From: Acanthacorydalis orientalis
Lineage: Eukaryota > Arthropoda > Insecta > Megaloptera > Corydalidae
NCBI GenBank assembly: GCA_034766995.1
Contig: CM068315.1
Location: forward strand, 42,128,818 to 42,192,817
Direction of reading: 5' to 3'
Length of the DNA: 64,000 nucleotides
A program made the position numbers and the translations under genes. A model generated the notes under the pieces. The model had not been told where the DNA came from. It made no database searches and saw only the letters and a list, made by a program, of their open reading frames with translations. Of the stretch, positions 11,541-22,486 are shown piece by piece. Within the stretch, counting starts at the first letter, position 1, and every line of letters begins with the position of its first letter.

Positions 11541-12992
11541 GCGGAATAAAAATATAAAATGCAATAGAAATTTGTATAAAACAGTAATTGTTTCTTCATA
11601 TCTAAATTATATGAAGCCTTTATTCTACAGTGGATTATAAAGATAGTAAAGAGTAAATACATAACATCTAAATAACTTGATACAAAACACAATTTTACAA
11701 AATATTTACAATAATCTCATCAGAAGCTGTACATAGAAAGATACACTGATAAAAAATCATATGCAACAGACAACAATAATATTAAAATGATAATATAAAT
11801 AAGACTAAAAACAATGATTTCAAGCAATATATATTCTATGTACTTAAAGAACGATACTTTTTATAAATATGTTTACAGTTAAAATGTTCTCCTCGCGTCA
11901 ATCCAGTGTCTACTTTTGATTTAAAAATAACATAATCACTTATGTATAACATAGTATGTAGTTGATTCAAATAAATAGAATTTTAAATTCAGTATGGACA
12001 CATTTTATACTTTTCAACAACAGAAATTTATTATAGTCATCTATAAATAATAAATGTAATATTTATAGGATATAAATACTGTAGCATTGAAAACCAGTTC
12101 TCGTGTATCGTTGAAGCACATATACAACAAAATAAAAATCCTTGAAAATAATTTAATGTATACAGCTATCATTTTAAGCAATTTAATCTTTTTTTCATAA
12201 GTTTTATATGCACGAATCTTATGTATTAAATAAGATTATATGATATCTGATTTAATGAACAAACTTCATAAATGTTTAACACTATTTTTAATGACAATTT
12301 ACCTTTCAATTCGTACGTCCTTAACAAAATTCGAAAAAAATGTATTTATACCTCTATTCTAGTAACAAGTATTATTTTTAATCGGTTTATTTTTCAATTA
12401 AAACGTGTAAACTTTGTACAGTCGAAATTAAAATAGAATCAATGATACAGCTTTTAAAGATATTAATAGAAATTGCTTCATCTGAACACATCAATTATTT
12501 CTCAATTATTTATACTTCGATTCTTATATACTAACCTTTTTTAAAAAAAAAAAACAATTAAAAATTTTATACAACAAAATTTATATTTTTCAGAAATATT
12601 ATTTTTTTATAGAATAAAATGTACTGTTAATAAAACTGAGTACGAAATCAAGTTGTCGATTAATTATTATATTTTGTACTTATCTACACATATTAAAACT
12701 CGTACGATTAATTTATTATACGATTTGAAGAATGTAAAATTTATACATAAATTTAAATTCATAATTAAAATTTATCAACACACAACTTGAAGTATAGATC
12801 TATGAATAAGTTAAAAATGGCAAACGTGTAAATATTGAGAGACCTTTTAGATCATCGCTTAAATAAATTTGAAATTTTCCATAATTTATTATATAGAATT
12901 TGCATACATTTTCTTCTTGTCGGCTTTTAACATTTTTTAACATCTTTCTTTATATTACGTTCATAAACATATAATCCTCTCTCCCCTCTTCC

Positions 12993-12995
<3 letters not shown>
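11541..12995. other. Unique AT-rich sequence, no gene
   Basis: No ORF above background and no recognisable repeat. Confidence 0.5.

Positions 12996-13075
<80 letters not shown>
12996..13075. repeat. (TA)n microsatellite
   Basis: About 40 uninterrupted units after a pyrimidine-rich CTCTCTCCCCTCTTCC stretch. Confidence 0.97.
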
Positions 13076-13079
<4 letters not shown>

Positions 13080-13422
13080 TGAAGAATCACAAGAACGCAG
13101 CCGAAAAGTAAGTTTTAAAATCAATAAAACTAAAATAATATTTTAAACATTTGTTTGTCTGGAAAAAATAAAAATTACCTGAATTAAAATTAAGGAAATC
13201 GAAAAAGTTGTAAAGTACCATTTTGACCATCTTATCAGTTCATTGACATGTTAATAGAAAATTAGTTGGTCAAATAATATTTTTTCTGTGTATAAATTGC
13301 ACAATTACAATAAAATCTTTGAACTGTTAAAATTTTTTTCTTAAAAAAACAGATTTTTGCATACAAATATTTCAAGTTCTTCTTTGTACTTGTTCTATTA
13401 TAATTATAAAATTTCTTGTAAA

Positions 13423-13543
13423 AAGTGATTCAATTTAGGCTTCCGCATGAAAGTATTAACAAAATAGTAAAAATTAAAAAAAAAATCATATTACTTTTGC
13501 GATTTTTTTAATGTTTTCATGTGGAAGCCAAATTGAATCACTC
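13423..13543. repeat. Foldback element (PAL3), about 121 bp hairpin
   Basis: Arms AGTGATTCAATTTAGGCTTC (from about 13424) and GAAGCCAAATTGAATCACT (to about 13542) are near-perfect complements, and pairing continues inward through CATGAAA / TTTCATG. The spacer is A- and T-rich. TA follows the right end directly and lies close to the left end. It looks like a tiny MITE or foldback rather than a gene. Confidence 0.75.
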
Positions 13544-13559
13544 TATATTTATCACAGGT

Positions 13560-14305
13560 TGTCAAGTACAGCCATCAGGCCAATTTTGTGTGACGACCTT
13601 TCCAACAACAATTACATTAAAAAATCATTTACTGACCTCTATTTGATTAAGAACAGTTCTGCAATTAGCTAACAAAAAATTCGAAACCAAACACGAGGAT
13701 TATATTGTAAAAGAGAATAGGAAAAAATCTATTTGTAAATTGTACAAATGAAAATTAGAAAACATCTTTTCAATACGAATTTATTTTAATTCAATTTATA
13801 ATTTTATATTTCTTTTTCTAAACGATTACATCAATTTTTAATCTTTAAGTATAAACATTTAAATTAAGTAATGTACAAAAACACTGGACGTTTTAATAAT
13901 AAAATTATTATCTTTTTTCTACAAAACATTACTAATAAAACATCATTAATAATTTTTTCGAATTTCATAAGTTCAAAATTTGTATATAAAACTTTAATGA
14001 AGTTTATCATCAACCGAGTTCATTTATTGTATGATTTCTTCAAGAAACGACCAAATTTTAATTTGTTTTAAGTGAAAGTTATGTTTTAGTACCGAAACCA
14101 CATTCGAGAGACGCTAAAATGTTACTGACACTGTCACGTAAAAGAAATAGGTCGCAAGAGAATTTTTTCCCTTTCAGTATTGACTAAATTGAAAACTAGA
14201 ATGAAATAACACTCGATGTATCATACAGCTACAAACATTTTATTCTAAGTAATAAAAAGACTAATATTTGAACTGAATTTATAATTTTCGTGTAATGAAA
14301 TGTTC
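13560..14305. other. No recognisable gene
   Basis: An open frame of 66 codons at 13871-14071 has strongly AT-driven composition and no recognisable domain. A GC-richer patch lies at about 14080-14160. Confidence 0.4.

Positions 14306-14308
<3 letters not shown>

Positions 14309-14392
<84 letters not shown>
14309..14392. repeat. (TA)n-(TG)n microsatellite
   Basis: About 26 TA units followed by about 16 TG units. Confidence 0.97.
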
Positions 14393-14396
<4 letters not shown>

Positions 14397-15339
14397 ATGC
14401 ATACAAACATTTTTATAATTTTCATTCTCAACATCAATAAATGTATTTTCAAAGTACACCTTTTGTTAAATATGTAAAAAGTTTAAGCGAATAACGTTTT
14501 AAAACAATGTTTAAAATTTATCTTCACATGCATGTTAAAATGTATTTAATATTACATATGAATAACAGTAAACTTTAATTATAAATAATTTTAATAAACA
14601 TATTAAATTACATTTTGATTATATGAAAATTTAATTAAACTTAATTGTTCTGTTATTGTGAAATATGAGTTTAACATGTTAATATCTACTTTAACACTTG
14701 TCAAAATTAAATTTTTAAATACAGCCGAAATAATTTGAATATCTGATATAACATACACAAGTACATGTTTTAATTACTGACTTTTCTCGTACGTTTTTAC
14801 TTTAGATTATGAATTATACGTGGATATAACAATACAAAGTTCGATTTAGTTGGTAGACTGTTCTAAGAATTTACATCAAACAATTCATTCGTTTTTTTCT
14901 ATAAATGAATATGGCCTTATAAGAACAGTTAATAAATTCATTCTAAACGAAACCAACCCATTATTTTGCAAGATGACAGTTCAACTCGTCTTTGAAGTAT
15001 AAAATTGATAAAATTGTTTCATTTATACCCAAGTAACTGAGTTTTTAAAATGCACAAAATAAGGTATATATTCACCATTTTATGCTATTTCACTTCCAGA
15101 ATAATATAAACAAACTTGTTCTTAAAAATAGGGTTTGTTGTCTACGAGAATTCACTATCGACATTGCACATAGAAGAATTTCAAATTCCAGTATAGTTAT
15201 TTATGTAATAATTTTATAAAATTACCTGAAAAATAGACTAACGTCACATAAAATTACGATACTTTATTAGTGAATATTTTTTTAAATAAAAAATGATTTT
15301 TCCTTAAAACATGAACGAATTTTTCATCAAACTAATACA
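14393..15339. other. Unique AT-rich sequence, no gene
   Basis: Nothing recognisable on either strand. Confidence 0.5.
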
Positions 15340-15341
15340 TA

Positions 15342-15867
15342 TTAGGTGTGCAAACTAATTCGATGCCTTTTTTATAGAAAAGGAATGTTTACGGAAAAAC
15401 AGAATACATTTCAACCCTCGAAATATCCCCTGTTATTTTGTGTAACTTTGCTCCATTTATCAGGTAACTGACGAATCCATTGTCGAAAAAAAGATAGAAG
15501 TTTTGAGTCGATGAATTCGTAATGTATTTTCGGACCTCTTGCACTGTTACATATACAAGAATTTCTTGTATGTTTTATGCGTTACAAGACCTTCGCCCAA
15601 AGTTGAATAAATTGTTCCTGGGGCTTCGGAAACATTTTTTTCAACTGAAATGCAAAAAACATGCAATGCCCAATAAGCAGTTTTTCGGACGCCGTCGTGT
15701 TCACTACTACTGTTTTGTGAGGTTATGCCATTTGTTTGGCCAAGATATATGTTTTTAAATGTGAAGGTTGACACTTCAAAATTCTAAAATGACGAGAAAA
15801 TATTTTAATTTAAAACAGAGTTATGACTGAATCAATTTAAAGGCACCGAATTATTTTTTACACCTAA
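15342..15867 (-). mobile_element. Internally deleted Mos1-like mariner derivative (family A mini-element, copy 1)
   Basis: Left end TTAGGTGTGCAAACTAATTC and right end GAATTATTTTTTACACCTAA are complementary, and TA flanks both sides (15340-15341 and 15868-15869). It is 526 bp long. Read on the minus strand, the first roughly 310 bp match the 5' part of the full element at 5465 (CATAACCTCACAAAACAGTA, then the N-terminal codons), and the rest match its last roughly 190 bp (C-terminal codons around the RWSK region). The join is at about 15530-15545 and matches the join in the copy at 20698. The transposase core is absent, so the element depends on an intact relative. Confidence 0.85.
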
Positions 15868-15874
15868 TATTTTA

Positions 15875-16370
15875 TAAAAAAAAACATCAATGAACGTTTA
15901 AATCTATCAATACGTATCGGCTACGTGAACAAACGGACTGTAATTCTTTCGTAAAAAAATATATTGAAACATATGGTGTAAGATTCTGTAAAACGAATAA
16001 CCTTAGAATCACGGACCGAATAAACTAATTAGCGATCTGTAACAAATGAGATAAGTACAGTTTTTCACGCGAAAAAAATAATGACGAGGTCGCTTACACA
16101 AAACCGATATGTTACATGACGTCATAACAATAATTAAACATTCATTGGCGTGTAACGTTGATTGGTACGTTCGAGAATTTCAGTGAATTTTTACAGATGT
16201 TTCACAAGAAAAAGTGTCCACAACACAGTGTGCGAATGCAATGAACTTTCATGTCCGAGTTCATTCAACTTGGAATACCTTAAATATGTCGCTCTATGTT
16301 TACAATAGGTATCAATTGCACGTTGAACATGCGTATGGATTTAGTAAGTAATTAAAGACGATATATGCAT
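15875..16370. promoter_or_regulatory. GC-richer unique stretch with a CRE-type palindrome
   Basis: ATGACGTCAT at 16116-16125 is a perfect 10-bp CREB/ATF-type palindrome. The surroundings (about 15990-16330) are GC-richer than the window and have no long open frame. Function is inferred from the motif only. Confidence 0.25.
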
Positions 16371-16372
16371 AG

Positions 16373-16374
<2 letters not shown>

Positions 16375-16425
<51 letters not shown>
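16375..16425. repeat. (TA)n microsatellite
   Basis: About 24 units, then degenerate AAATAGATAG-type units to about 16465. Confidence 0.95.
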
Positions 16426-16429
<4 letters not shown>

Positions 16430-16469
16430 TAAATAGATAGATATAAATAGATAAATACAGATAGACAGC

Positions 16470-17040
16470 TAAATATGTTTTCTTGCCGGTCTTCATCTTT
16501 TTGGATTAACTAAGTCTATTCTCCACTACTAATTTCTGCACATGTGCCATCATCAGATAGATGTTGAAAACTAACTTTAAATCCAATTTACATCTTTACA
16601 TGAGGTTCGGTTTATAATTTTGGACTATAGAATATTCCGTCGCTATTTGTTCATTTAAAGTATTTTTTATACATTTCAAGGTTTTCAAGAATGATTAATT
16701 TTATTTCCTTACTATTATCAGTTCCATTGTTATTATTTCTCATTTGTTATTACTTTCATTGTATTATTTATGTAAACAATCTGAAATATTCTTGAAAACG
16801 TTGAAATGTATGACAATAAAAATAACACATTAAGTGAATAAATAAATATACATAAACACAGCAACTCGATATTTTATAGTCTTAAATTATAAACCACGCT
16901 TCATTTAAAACGTATATAAATTGAAGATAAATCAGTCTTCACCATTTACTTGACGATAGCACACGTACAGGAATTAGTTGTGAAGAATAGACATTTAAGT
17001 GATCCAAAAGAACGAAGACCATCAGGACAATGTATCAAAG
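16470..17040. repeat. Long inverted repeat (PAL2), about 550 bp
   Basis: The outer arm GGTCTTCATCTTTTTGGATT (about 16488) pairs with AATCC-like GATCCAAAAGAACGAAGACC (about 17000-17020). Moving inward, GTCTATTCTCCACTACTAAT pairs with ATTAGTTGTGAAGAATAGAC, GGTTTATAATTTTGGACTAT pairs with ATAGTCTTAAATTATAAACC, and CATTTCAAGGTTTTCAAGAA pairs with TTCTTGAAAACGTTGAAATG. Arms are about 250 bp each around a centre near 16755. No protein is encoded. It resembles a foldback transposon, and a short relative lies at 20225-20420. Confidence 0.8.
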
Positions 17041-17066
17041 TGATCATGGGTAAAAAAAAAACATGT

Positions 17067-17068
<2 letters not shown>

Positions 17069-17118
<50 letters not shown>
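17069..17118. repeat. (TA)n microsatellite abutting mariner B
   Basis: About 24 units. The mariner inverted repeat begins at the base after the final TA. Confidence 0.96.
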
Positions 17119-17122
<4 letters not shown>

Positions 17123-18284
17123 AGAGTATGATGAAAAGTTTCCGGCCTAGTCGATAGATTAAACAGATGGCGTAAATTGTCATGAATTGTTTATGATTTT
17201 GTGCAGTGTCATCCTTCATTAATTGAACTTTGAGGTTTCATAAAGTTATGTAAAATACTTTGGATCTGACAGTCTGTCAAAGTGAAGAAGTTTTCCGTTT
17301 TGCAAACAATGGAAAAAATCGATGTACGTGCAATGATAAAATACTTCGGTTATCCCAAATCGAAATAAAATCTGAGATGGACTCTACTTTAGACGAGTCT
17401 GCTCAACTGTTTGCAACAGTTAAAACACGGGTCGCGGACTTTAAACGTGGTTGTACGAGCACTGAGGATGCACAACGTTCGGGTAGACCAAAAACGGATA
17501 CTTCTGAGGAAATGGTCCAAAAAGTATATAAAATTGAATCGATCGGCCGTCGACTGAAATTGGTCGATATAACTGAGGCCGTGGACATATCGAAAGAATA
17601 AGTACATCACACTTTATGCGAAGTTTTGACCATGAGAAAGCTATCCGTACTATGGGACTGTGATTGCTTACACCAGAGCAACAACTCAATCGCATGACCA
17701 TCACCGAGTTGTGTTTGGTGCTGTTTAAGTGCAATCCAACAGAATTTTTACGTCGATTCATTACCATGGAGAAGACTTAAATTCACTATTACACTCCGAA
17801 GACCAAACAACAATCAAAATAATGAACAGCGAGAGGCGAACTAGCTTCGAAGAAGGCAAAAGCAGTTTCATCGGCCAAAAAAGTTATGGCGTCAGTATTT
17901 TGGGATGCGAAAGGAATTCTTTTGGTCAATTATCTCGAAAAAGATAAAACAATAAATGAAGTGTACTACGTCAACTTACTTGATCACTGTACCAACAAGT
18001 TCTTCTCCAGATTTGACCCCGTCGGATTTTAGTTTGTTTCCGAATCTGAAAAAGTTTCACGGTGGTAAAAAGTATGCGACAGATTTCGAAGTGACTTCCG
18101 CCACCATCGCCTATTTTGGATATTTGGACGAATCGACCTATAAGGATGGCATAAAGGCTCTTGAATATCGCTGAAATACGCGTATTGAGTTACAAGGAAA
18201 CTACGTCGAAATATAAAATCATTTTTTATACAATATTTTGACGTTTTCCTTCCTAGGTCGGAAACTTTTTAACCCACACCTGTG
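17119..18284 (+). mobile_element. DD34D mariner (family B), near full length, dead
   Basis: Left end CACAAGAGTATGATGAAAAG, then TTTCCGGCCTAG. The right end reads CCTAGGTCGGAAACTTTTTA, then ACCCACACCTGTG, which is its imperfect reverse complement over about 34 bp. TA flanks both ends (17117-17118 and 18285-18286). It is 1166 bp long. It encodes a broken transposase with an internal deletion. Confidence 0.88.
17309..18216 (+). pseudogene. DD34D mariner transposase remnant (family B)
   Basis: The start MEKIDVRAMIKYF fits the family. A frameshift then leads to IKSEMDSTLDESAQLFATVK and VADFKRGCTSTEDAQRSGRP, the first helix-turn-helix and its GRP motif, and then ITEAVDISKE and VHHTLCEVL, the second helix-turn-helix. 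The first catalytic block, expected as ITMDETWIHYYTP, reads M-E-K-T-stop-I-H-Y-Y-T-P, so Asp has become Glu and Trp a stop. After YYVNLLDHCTNK the sequence jumps to SSPDLTPSDFSLFPNLKKF, so the second catalytic Asp region is deleted. The C-terminus continues to RxNTRIELQGNYVEI and a stop at 18214-18216, with another Trp codon turned into TGA at 18172. It cannot make an active enzyme. Confidence 0.87.
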
Positions 18285-18540
18285 TATATATAGAGGGGTG
18301 AGAGGAATTATATAAATTGATAATAATGTTAAAACACCATTTTCACTTTACAACTTATTTCAAATCAAAAGGTTTGAAGCTTTTCTGTAAGACTCTTTAA
18401 TTTTTCAACATATATTTTTACAACTTGTATCAAAAATTATTAATGTGTGTTATATTTTCGATAATTTATTTACAAGTAAACAAAAACGAGCAAGTAAAAA
18501 AAATGGATATTCTATACATGGTCTGATTTCTTTCGGTGGT
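18285..18540. other. Short AT-rich spacer
   Basis: Between mariner B and a PAL1 arm. No feature seen. Confidence 0.5.
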
Positions 18541-18544
18541 TTAA

Positions 18545-18695
18545 CGCTCTATTGGTAATGGCAACGTCGCCGAATTGTTCATAAGTAACAATCAAAAATG
18601 ATCAATAATCAATTATTACACATTTGTGATAAAAAAAATGCCGATTGAGTGAAAAATTTTTGTCAAGCCAATAGTCACAATACCAAAACAATATT
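18545..18695. repeat. PAL1 palindromic MITE, right arm
   Basis: Has GTAATGGCAACGTCGCC, then GTAACAATCAAAAATGATCA near 18584-18603 and the outer end ATACCAAAAC. Confidence 0.7.
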
Positions 18696-18960
18696 ACAGA
18701 AACACATACCATATTATTAACCTTCAAGCATTTCAACTAACTATGCCTGTTTATACGTGTAACTAAGTCATAATTTGTTTTATTACTTTTATTTAATTAA
18801 AAAAAATACATGTTTATAAGTATTTTTCTTAAATATTTTCAAACAATTAACAAAGAACTTTAAGTTTAAAATAAAATGTAAAAGAAAAATGTTATTATAA
18901 TTAAAAGAAATAAAATGATTTTTTTTCTCTTAATGAAAAAGAAGAAATATGTCAGAAATA

Positions 18961-18962
<2 letters not shown>

Positions 18963-18991
<29 letters not shown>
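18963..18991. repeat. (TA)n microsatellite
   Basis: About 14 units. Confidence 0.95.
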
Positions 18992-20224
18992 CGAAATTAA
19001 ATTTATGAATTAATTAAATGAAATGAAAAGTACAAAACACACATTATTAAAAACACAAGCGAAAATATAATAAGCGTCTTATGCTATGAATTTCAATTTA
19101 CTTTCCAGTTTACTTAATTTTCCAAGTTTCTTTGTACTCTGTCGGCAAATAATATTCTGGGGATTACTTTTTTCTATGAAAAAAGGAACAAGCCATATCT
19201 TATTTCAAATAAAAATTGTTCATATATTAACTATACAGTAATGACAATATTTTTCTATAAATAAAAAAAATCATTAACTTTACATTAATAAAATATGAAG
19301 ACATCGGGTCAGATTACTATATAATTTTCTAATAGCACTGTAAATTAATCAATGACATTAATATCTTTTTATATTAAACTTTTTAATTAATAATAATGAT
19401 TACTTTACTTCTTTATATGAATTAGTAATATGAATACACACATAAAACCATTATATTCTTTATCTATTCTATTTTTAATATGACATTTAAAAAAACAATT
19501 ATGTGTAATTCATATCAAGCAATTTTCTTAATTGGTTATGTTCTAATTAATGTGTCAATATTTACTAACAAACAAATATTAACTAGGCTATCATACAAGA
19601 TTTTTTTGATACGAAAACTTATACCCATCTAATTAACATAATAAAATTTATTCTAAAAAACATTTATTACCCTCTCTTTATTCATTTTCTAAAAAAAAAC
19701 TGTTTTCTATGTGTTTATCAAAAAAATATATTCATATTTTCACAAATACTTTGATAAAAGTAATAATTATAACAATAAATAACAATAAACCATTTTTTAT
19801 AAAGATATCTTTTTATACATTTTACTTGTTTCTTTATTTCTACTTGCTAGAATAATTATATATATTTTTAATATTGGAGATACAGAATGCTATATTTTTA
19901 ATATTGAATTGAAATCATCATTTTATTTATCTTTTATCATTCAAAAGTGTAATGTTTTATATAAATAAATAAAAAAATAAGTGGAAAATCAAAATATATA
20001 CACCGCTATTTAAGTGTGATTTCGTTTATGTATTGATTTTCTTTATTGTTACGCTTCAATTTAAAAATGAATAACCAACAAGATCACAACTAGGAAAATT
20101 GCGACGTACAATTAATTTACGGTTCATTTGGGTTCTATGATTTTTAATTTCTGTTTTGCCTTATAATAGTTGTTTAATTATGTGTTGTAATAACAATACA
20201 TTTCCTCTCATAAAAAAATAAACA
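18992..20224. other. Very AT-rich stretch, no gene
   Basis: Composition is even more AT-biased than average, with no open frame and no recognised repeat. Confidence 0.55.
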
Positions 20225-20420
20225 ATACGTTGTTGGTGGTCTTAGTTCTTTTGGATCATTTGGATGTTCTCCACTATAAGTTTTTGTAACATCTACGTTT
20301 CCCATTTACTAAGTCTTTAATATCTATTCAAGAATGGCACACACGTTCCTAGTGGAGAAGAAATACTCAGATAATCCAAAAGGAAGAAAACCACTAGTGT
20401 AACGTATTAAAGGGATCACA
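20225..20420. repeat. Short relative of the PAL2 inverted repeat
   Basis: GTTCTTTTGGATCATTTGGA, then TGTTCTCCACTATAAG, pairs with CCTAGTGGAGAAGAAATACT and CAGATAATCCAAAAGGAAGA. Both arms match the outer arms of the 16470-17040 palindrome, including the TGGCACACACGTTC piece. Both copies are followed by an AAAGxGATCAxxGGTA stretch. Confidence 0.7.
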
Positions 20421-20697
20421 GGTATAACCACATACAATTATAATATTAAGTTTTACTATTTCTTTCACGAAACAATTTTTAGCACATCACATTCTTCTTC
20501 TGATAAAAATGTTCAATAATTGATTTGGTTTAAAAGTGGTTTACAAAGTGCCATGTTAGAGATTTTTCTTTAATCTAAAATACATTTCAATGTTGACGAT
20601 TTTAATCTAAATATCTAATGATCTACTAGGGTTTCCAAAATCGAATATAAACTTTATTTAATATAGTTTTATAAACTTTTTACATAGCTGAATACTA

Positions 20698-21195
20698 TTA
20701 GTTGTAAAAATTACTTTTGTGACTTTAAATTGAATCAATCATAACTCCATTTTTTTATGTGATTTTTAAGTGACAATCTTAACATTTAAACATTATATAC
20801 CTTGGCCAAGTAGTTGGCATAACCTCACAAAACAGTAGTAAACATGATAGCGTCCAAAAAGCAGTTATTAGGCATTGCATACTTTTCGCATTCCAAATGA
20901 AAAAAAAATCTGTCGAAGCTTGCAGGAATGATTTGTTTAGCTTTAGGGGAAAGTGTTGTGATGCATAAAATATGTAAAAAAATGCTCAAACAGTGGAAGA
21001 GGTCCGAAAATGCATTACGATTTCATCGACCCAAAGCCGCCATCTTTTTTTCGACAAACGATTCGTCAGTTACACGACAGATGGAACAAAGTTAAATAAA
21101 ATAATGGTGGATATTTTTAAGACTAAAATATATCCTGTTTTTCCGTAAACATTCATTTTCTAAGAAAAAGATACAGAATTAACTTGTATACATAA
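20698..21195 (+). mobile_element. Internally deleted Mos1-like mariner derivative (family A mini-element, copy 2)
   Basis: Left end TTAGTTGTAAAAATTACTTT is a decayed form of the family A end, and right end TTAACTTGTATACATAA is its partner. TA flanks both (20696-20697 and 21196-21197). It is 498 bp long. The N-terminal codons (GCGTCCAAAAAGCAG region) join directly to C-terminal codons (CATCGACCCAAAGCCGCCAT) through CAGTGGAAGAGGTCCGAAAA at about 20990-21010. This is the same junction as in the 15342-15867 copy. Confidence 0.82.
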
Positions 21196-21197
21196 TA

Positions 21198-21655
21198 CAT
21201 TAATAAAATTATATTGAAATTTTGTCTGCGATCTAACATCTAGAGTTCATCTAACTAGCTACTTAAGTATATTCACCTCAAGACTTTTATTTATATTATC
21301 CTGTATTTATATTCTAGCAAATCCATATGTATTAGTCATCATAATATTTTATGAGAATATTGAACTTAATTGTAATGATCTTGTGAATGAAGAAACAATA
21401 TTATATTAAAATGTGTATCTCAGCCACGACAATTATTAAAACACCAATAAACTGAATACTTTTTCGATATATACATTAATATTAATGCTTTGAAATACAC
21501 AAACCTGAATATATCTTTCCTAATCGTCAAACTTGCAAAATCATATAGACGAAGGTCTCTAAAATATAATCAAACATTCGACTAAATGACGATACTAACT
21601 CAAGGAAGTAAAATAATTAACTAAGCATCTCAAATCCAAACAGTACATAACTTCA
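21198..21655. other. No recognisable gene
   Basis: Unique AT-rich sequence without open frames. Confidence 0.5.
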
Positions 21656-21659
21656 ACGA

Positions 21660-21690
21660 AAATATATATATATATGTATATGTGTATATA

Positions 21691-21739
<49 letters not shown>

Positions 21740-21811
21740 GTGTATATATATATATGTATATGTGTATATATGTATATGTGTATATATATATATATGTGTA
21801 TATATATATAA
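21660..21811. repeat. Compound (TA)n / TATGTATATGTG microsatellite
   Basis: TA runs alternate with a TATGTATATGTG higher-order unit repeated several times. Confidence 0.95.
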
Positions 21812-22088
21812 TACACAGTTTAAAATTACCATCAAGCAGAACACCTTGAGAAAACTTTCCTCTGCCATCTACCTTTGCATGACATTTTCAACGTGTTACG
21901 AAGTATCTTCTAATATATTTCGCTACCAAACGTGATACTGTCCCAAAATTCAGTAAACAACATTCGAGATTTATTATGTATTAATAGGCGTATCTTAATT
22001 TGTGAATTTATTACGGATTGAGGAATTTTAACATTTTCATAATAAATGACATGTTGTCTACACTGTCCTAATTACGTACATACATATT

Positions 22089-22204
<116 letters not shown>

Positions 22205-22486
22205 ATCTATGTGTCTACATGGATGAAATATGTAAAAATATTTACAATAGTTTATAATTCAAAATAGTTTTAACCAATATTTATATTTAAAAAAATAATA
22301 ATTGCTTATTAAAACGAGAAACAAAAAACGAAAAAAAATTATTTAAAATTAAACTTGTCAAATAAGAAGCTAACCCACATTTAAATTTTATATCTTATAT
22401 GCACAATTTATATTAATTTAGTTAAAAAAATAAATAAATTAATGATGTGTATTTTTGTTGAAATGTGATAATGCATTACTTCTGTA

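Noticed and set aside
17441..17767. 108-codon minus-strand ORF
   Set aside because: Antisense shadow of the family B mariner transposase remnant.
21595..21935. Tyr-Ile-rich ORFs on both strands
   Set aside because: Artefacts of the compound TA/TATG microsatellite; the same reason applies to similar frames at 22046, 27124, 30680-30939, 31295, 39451, 39699, 48120-48490, 55304 and 60567-60823.
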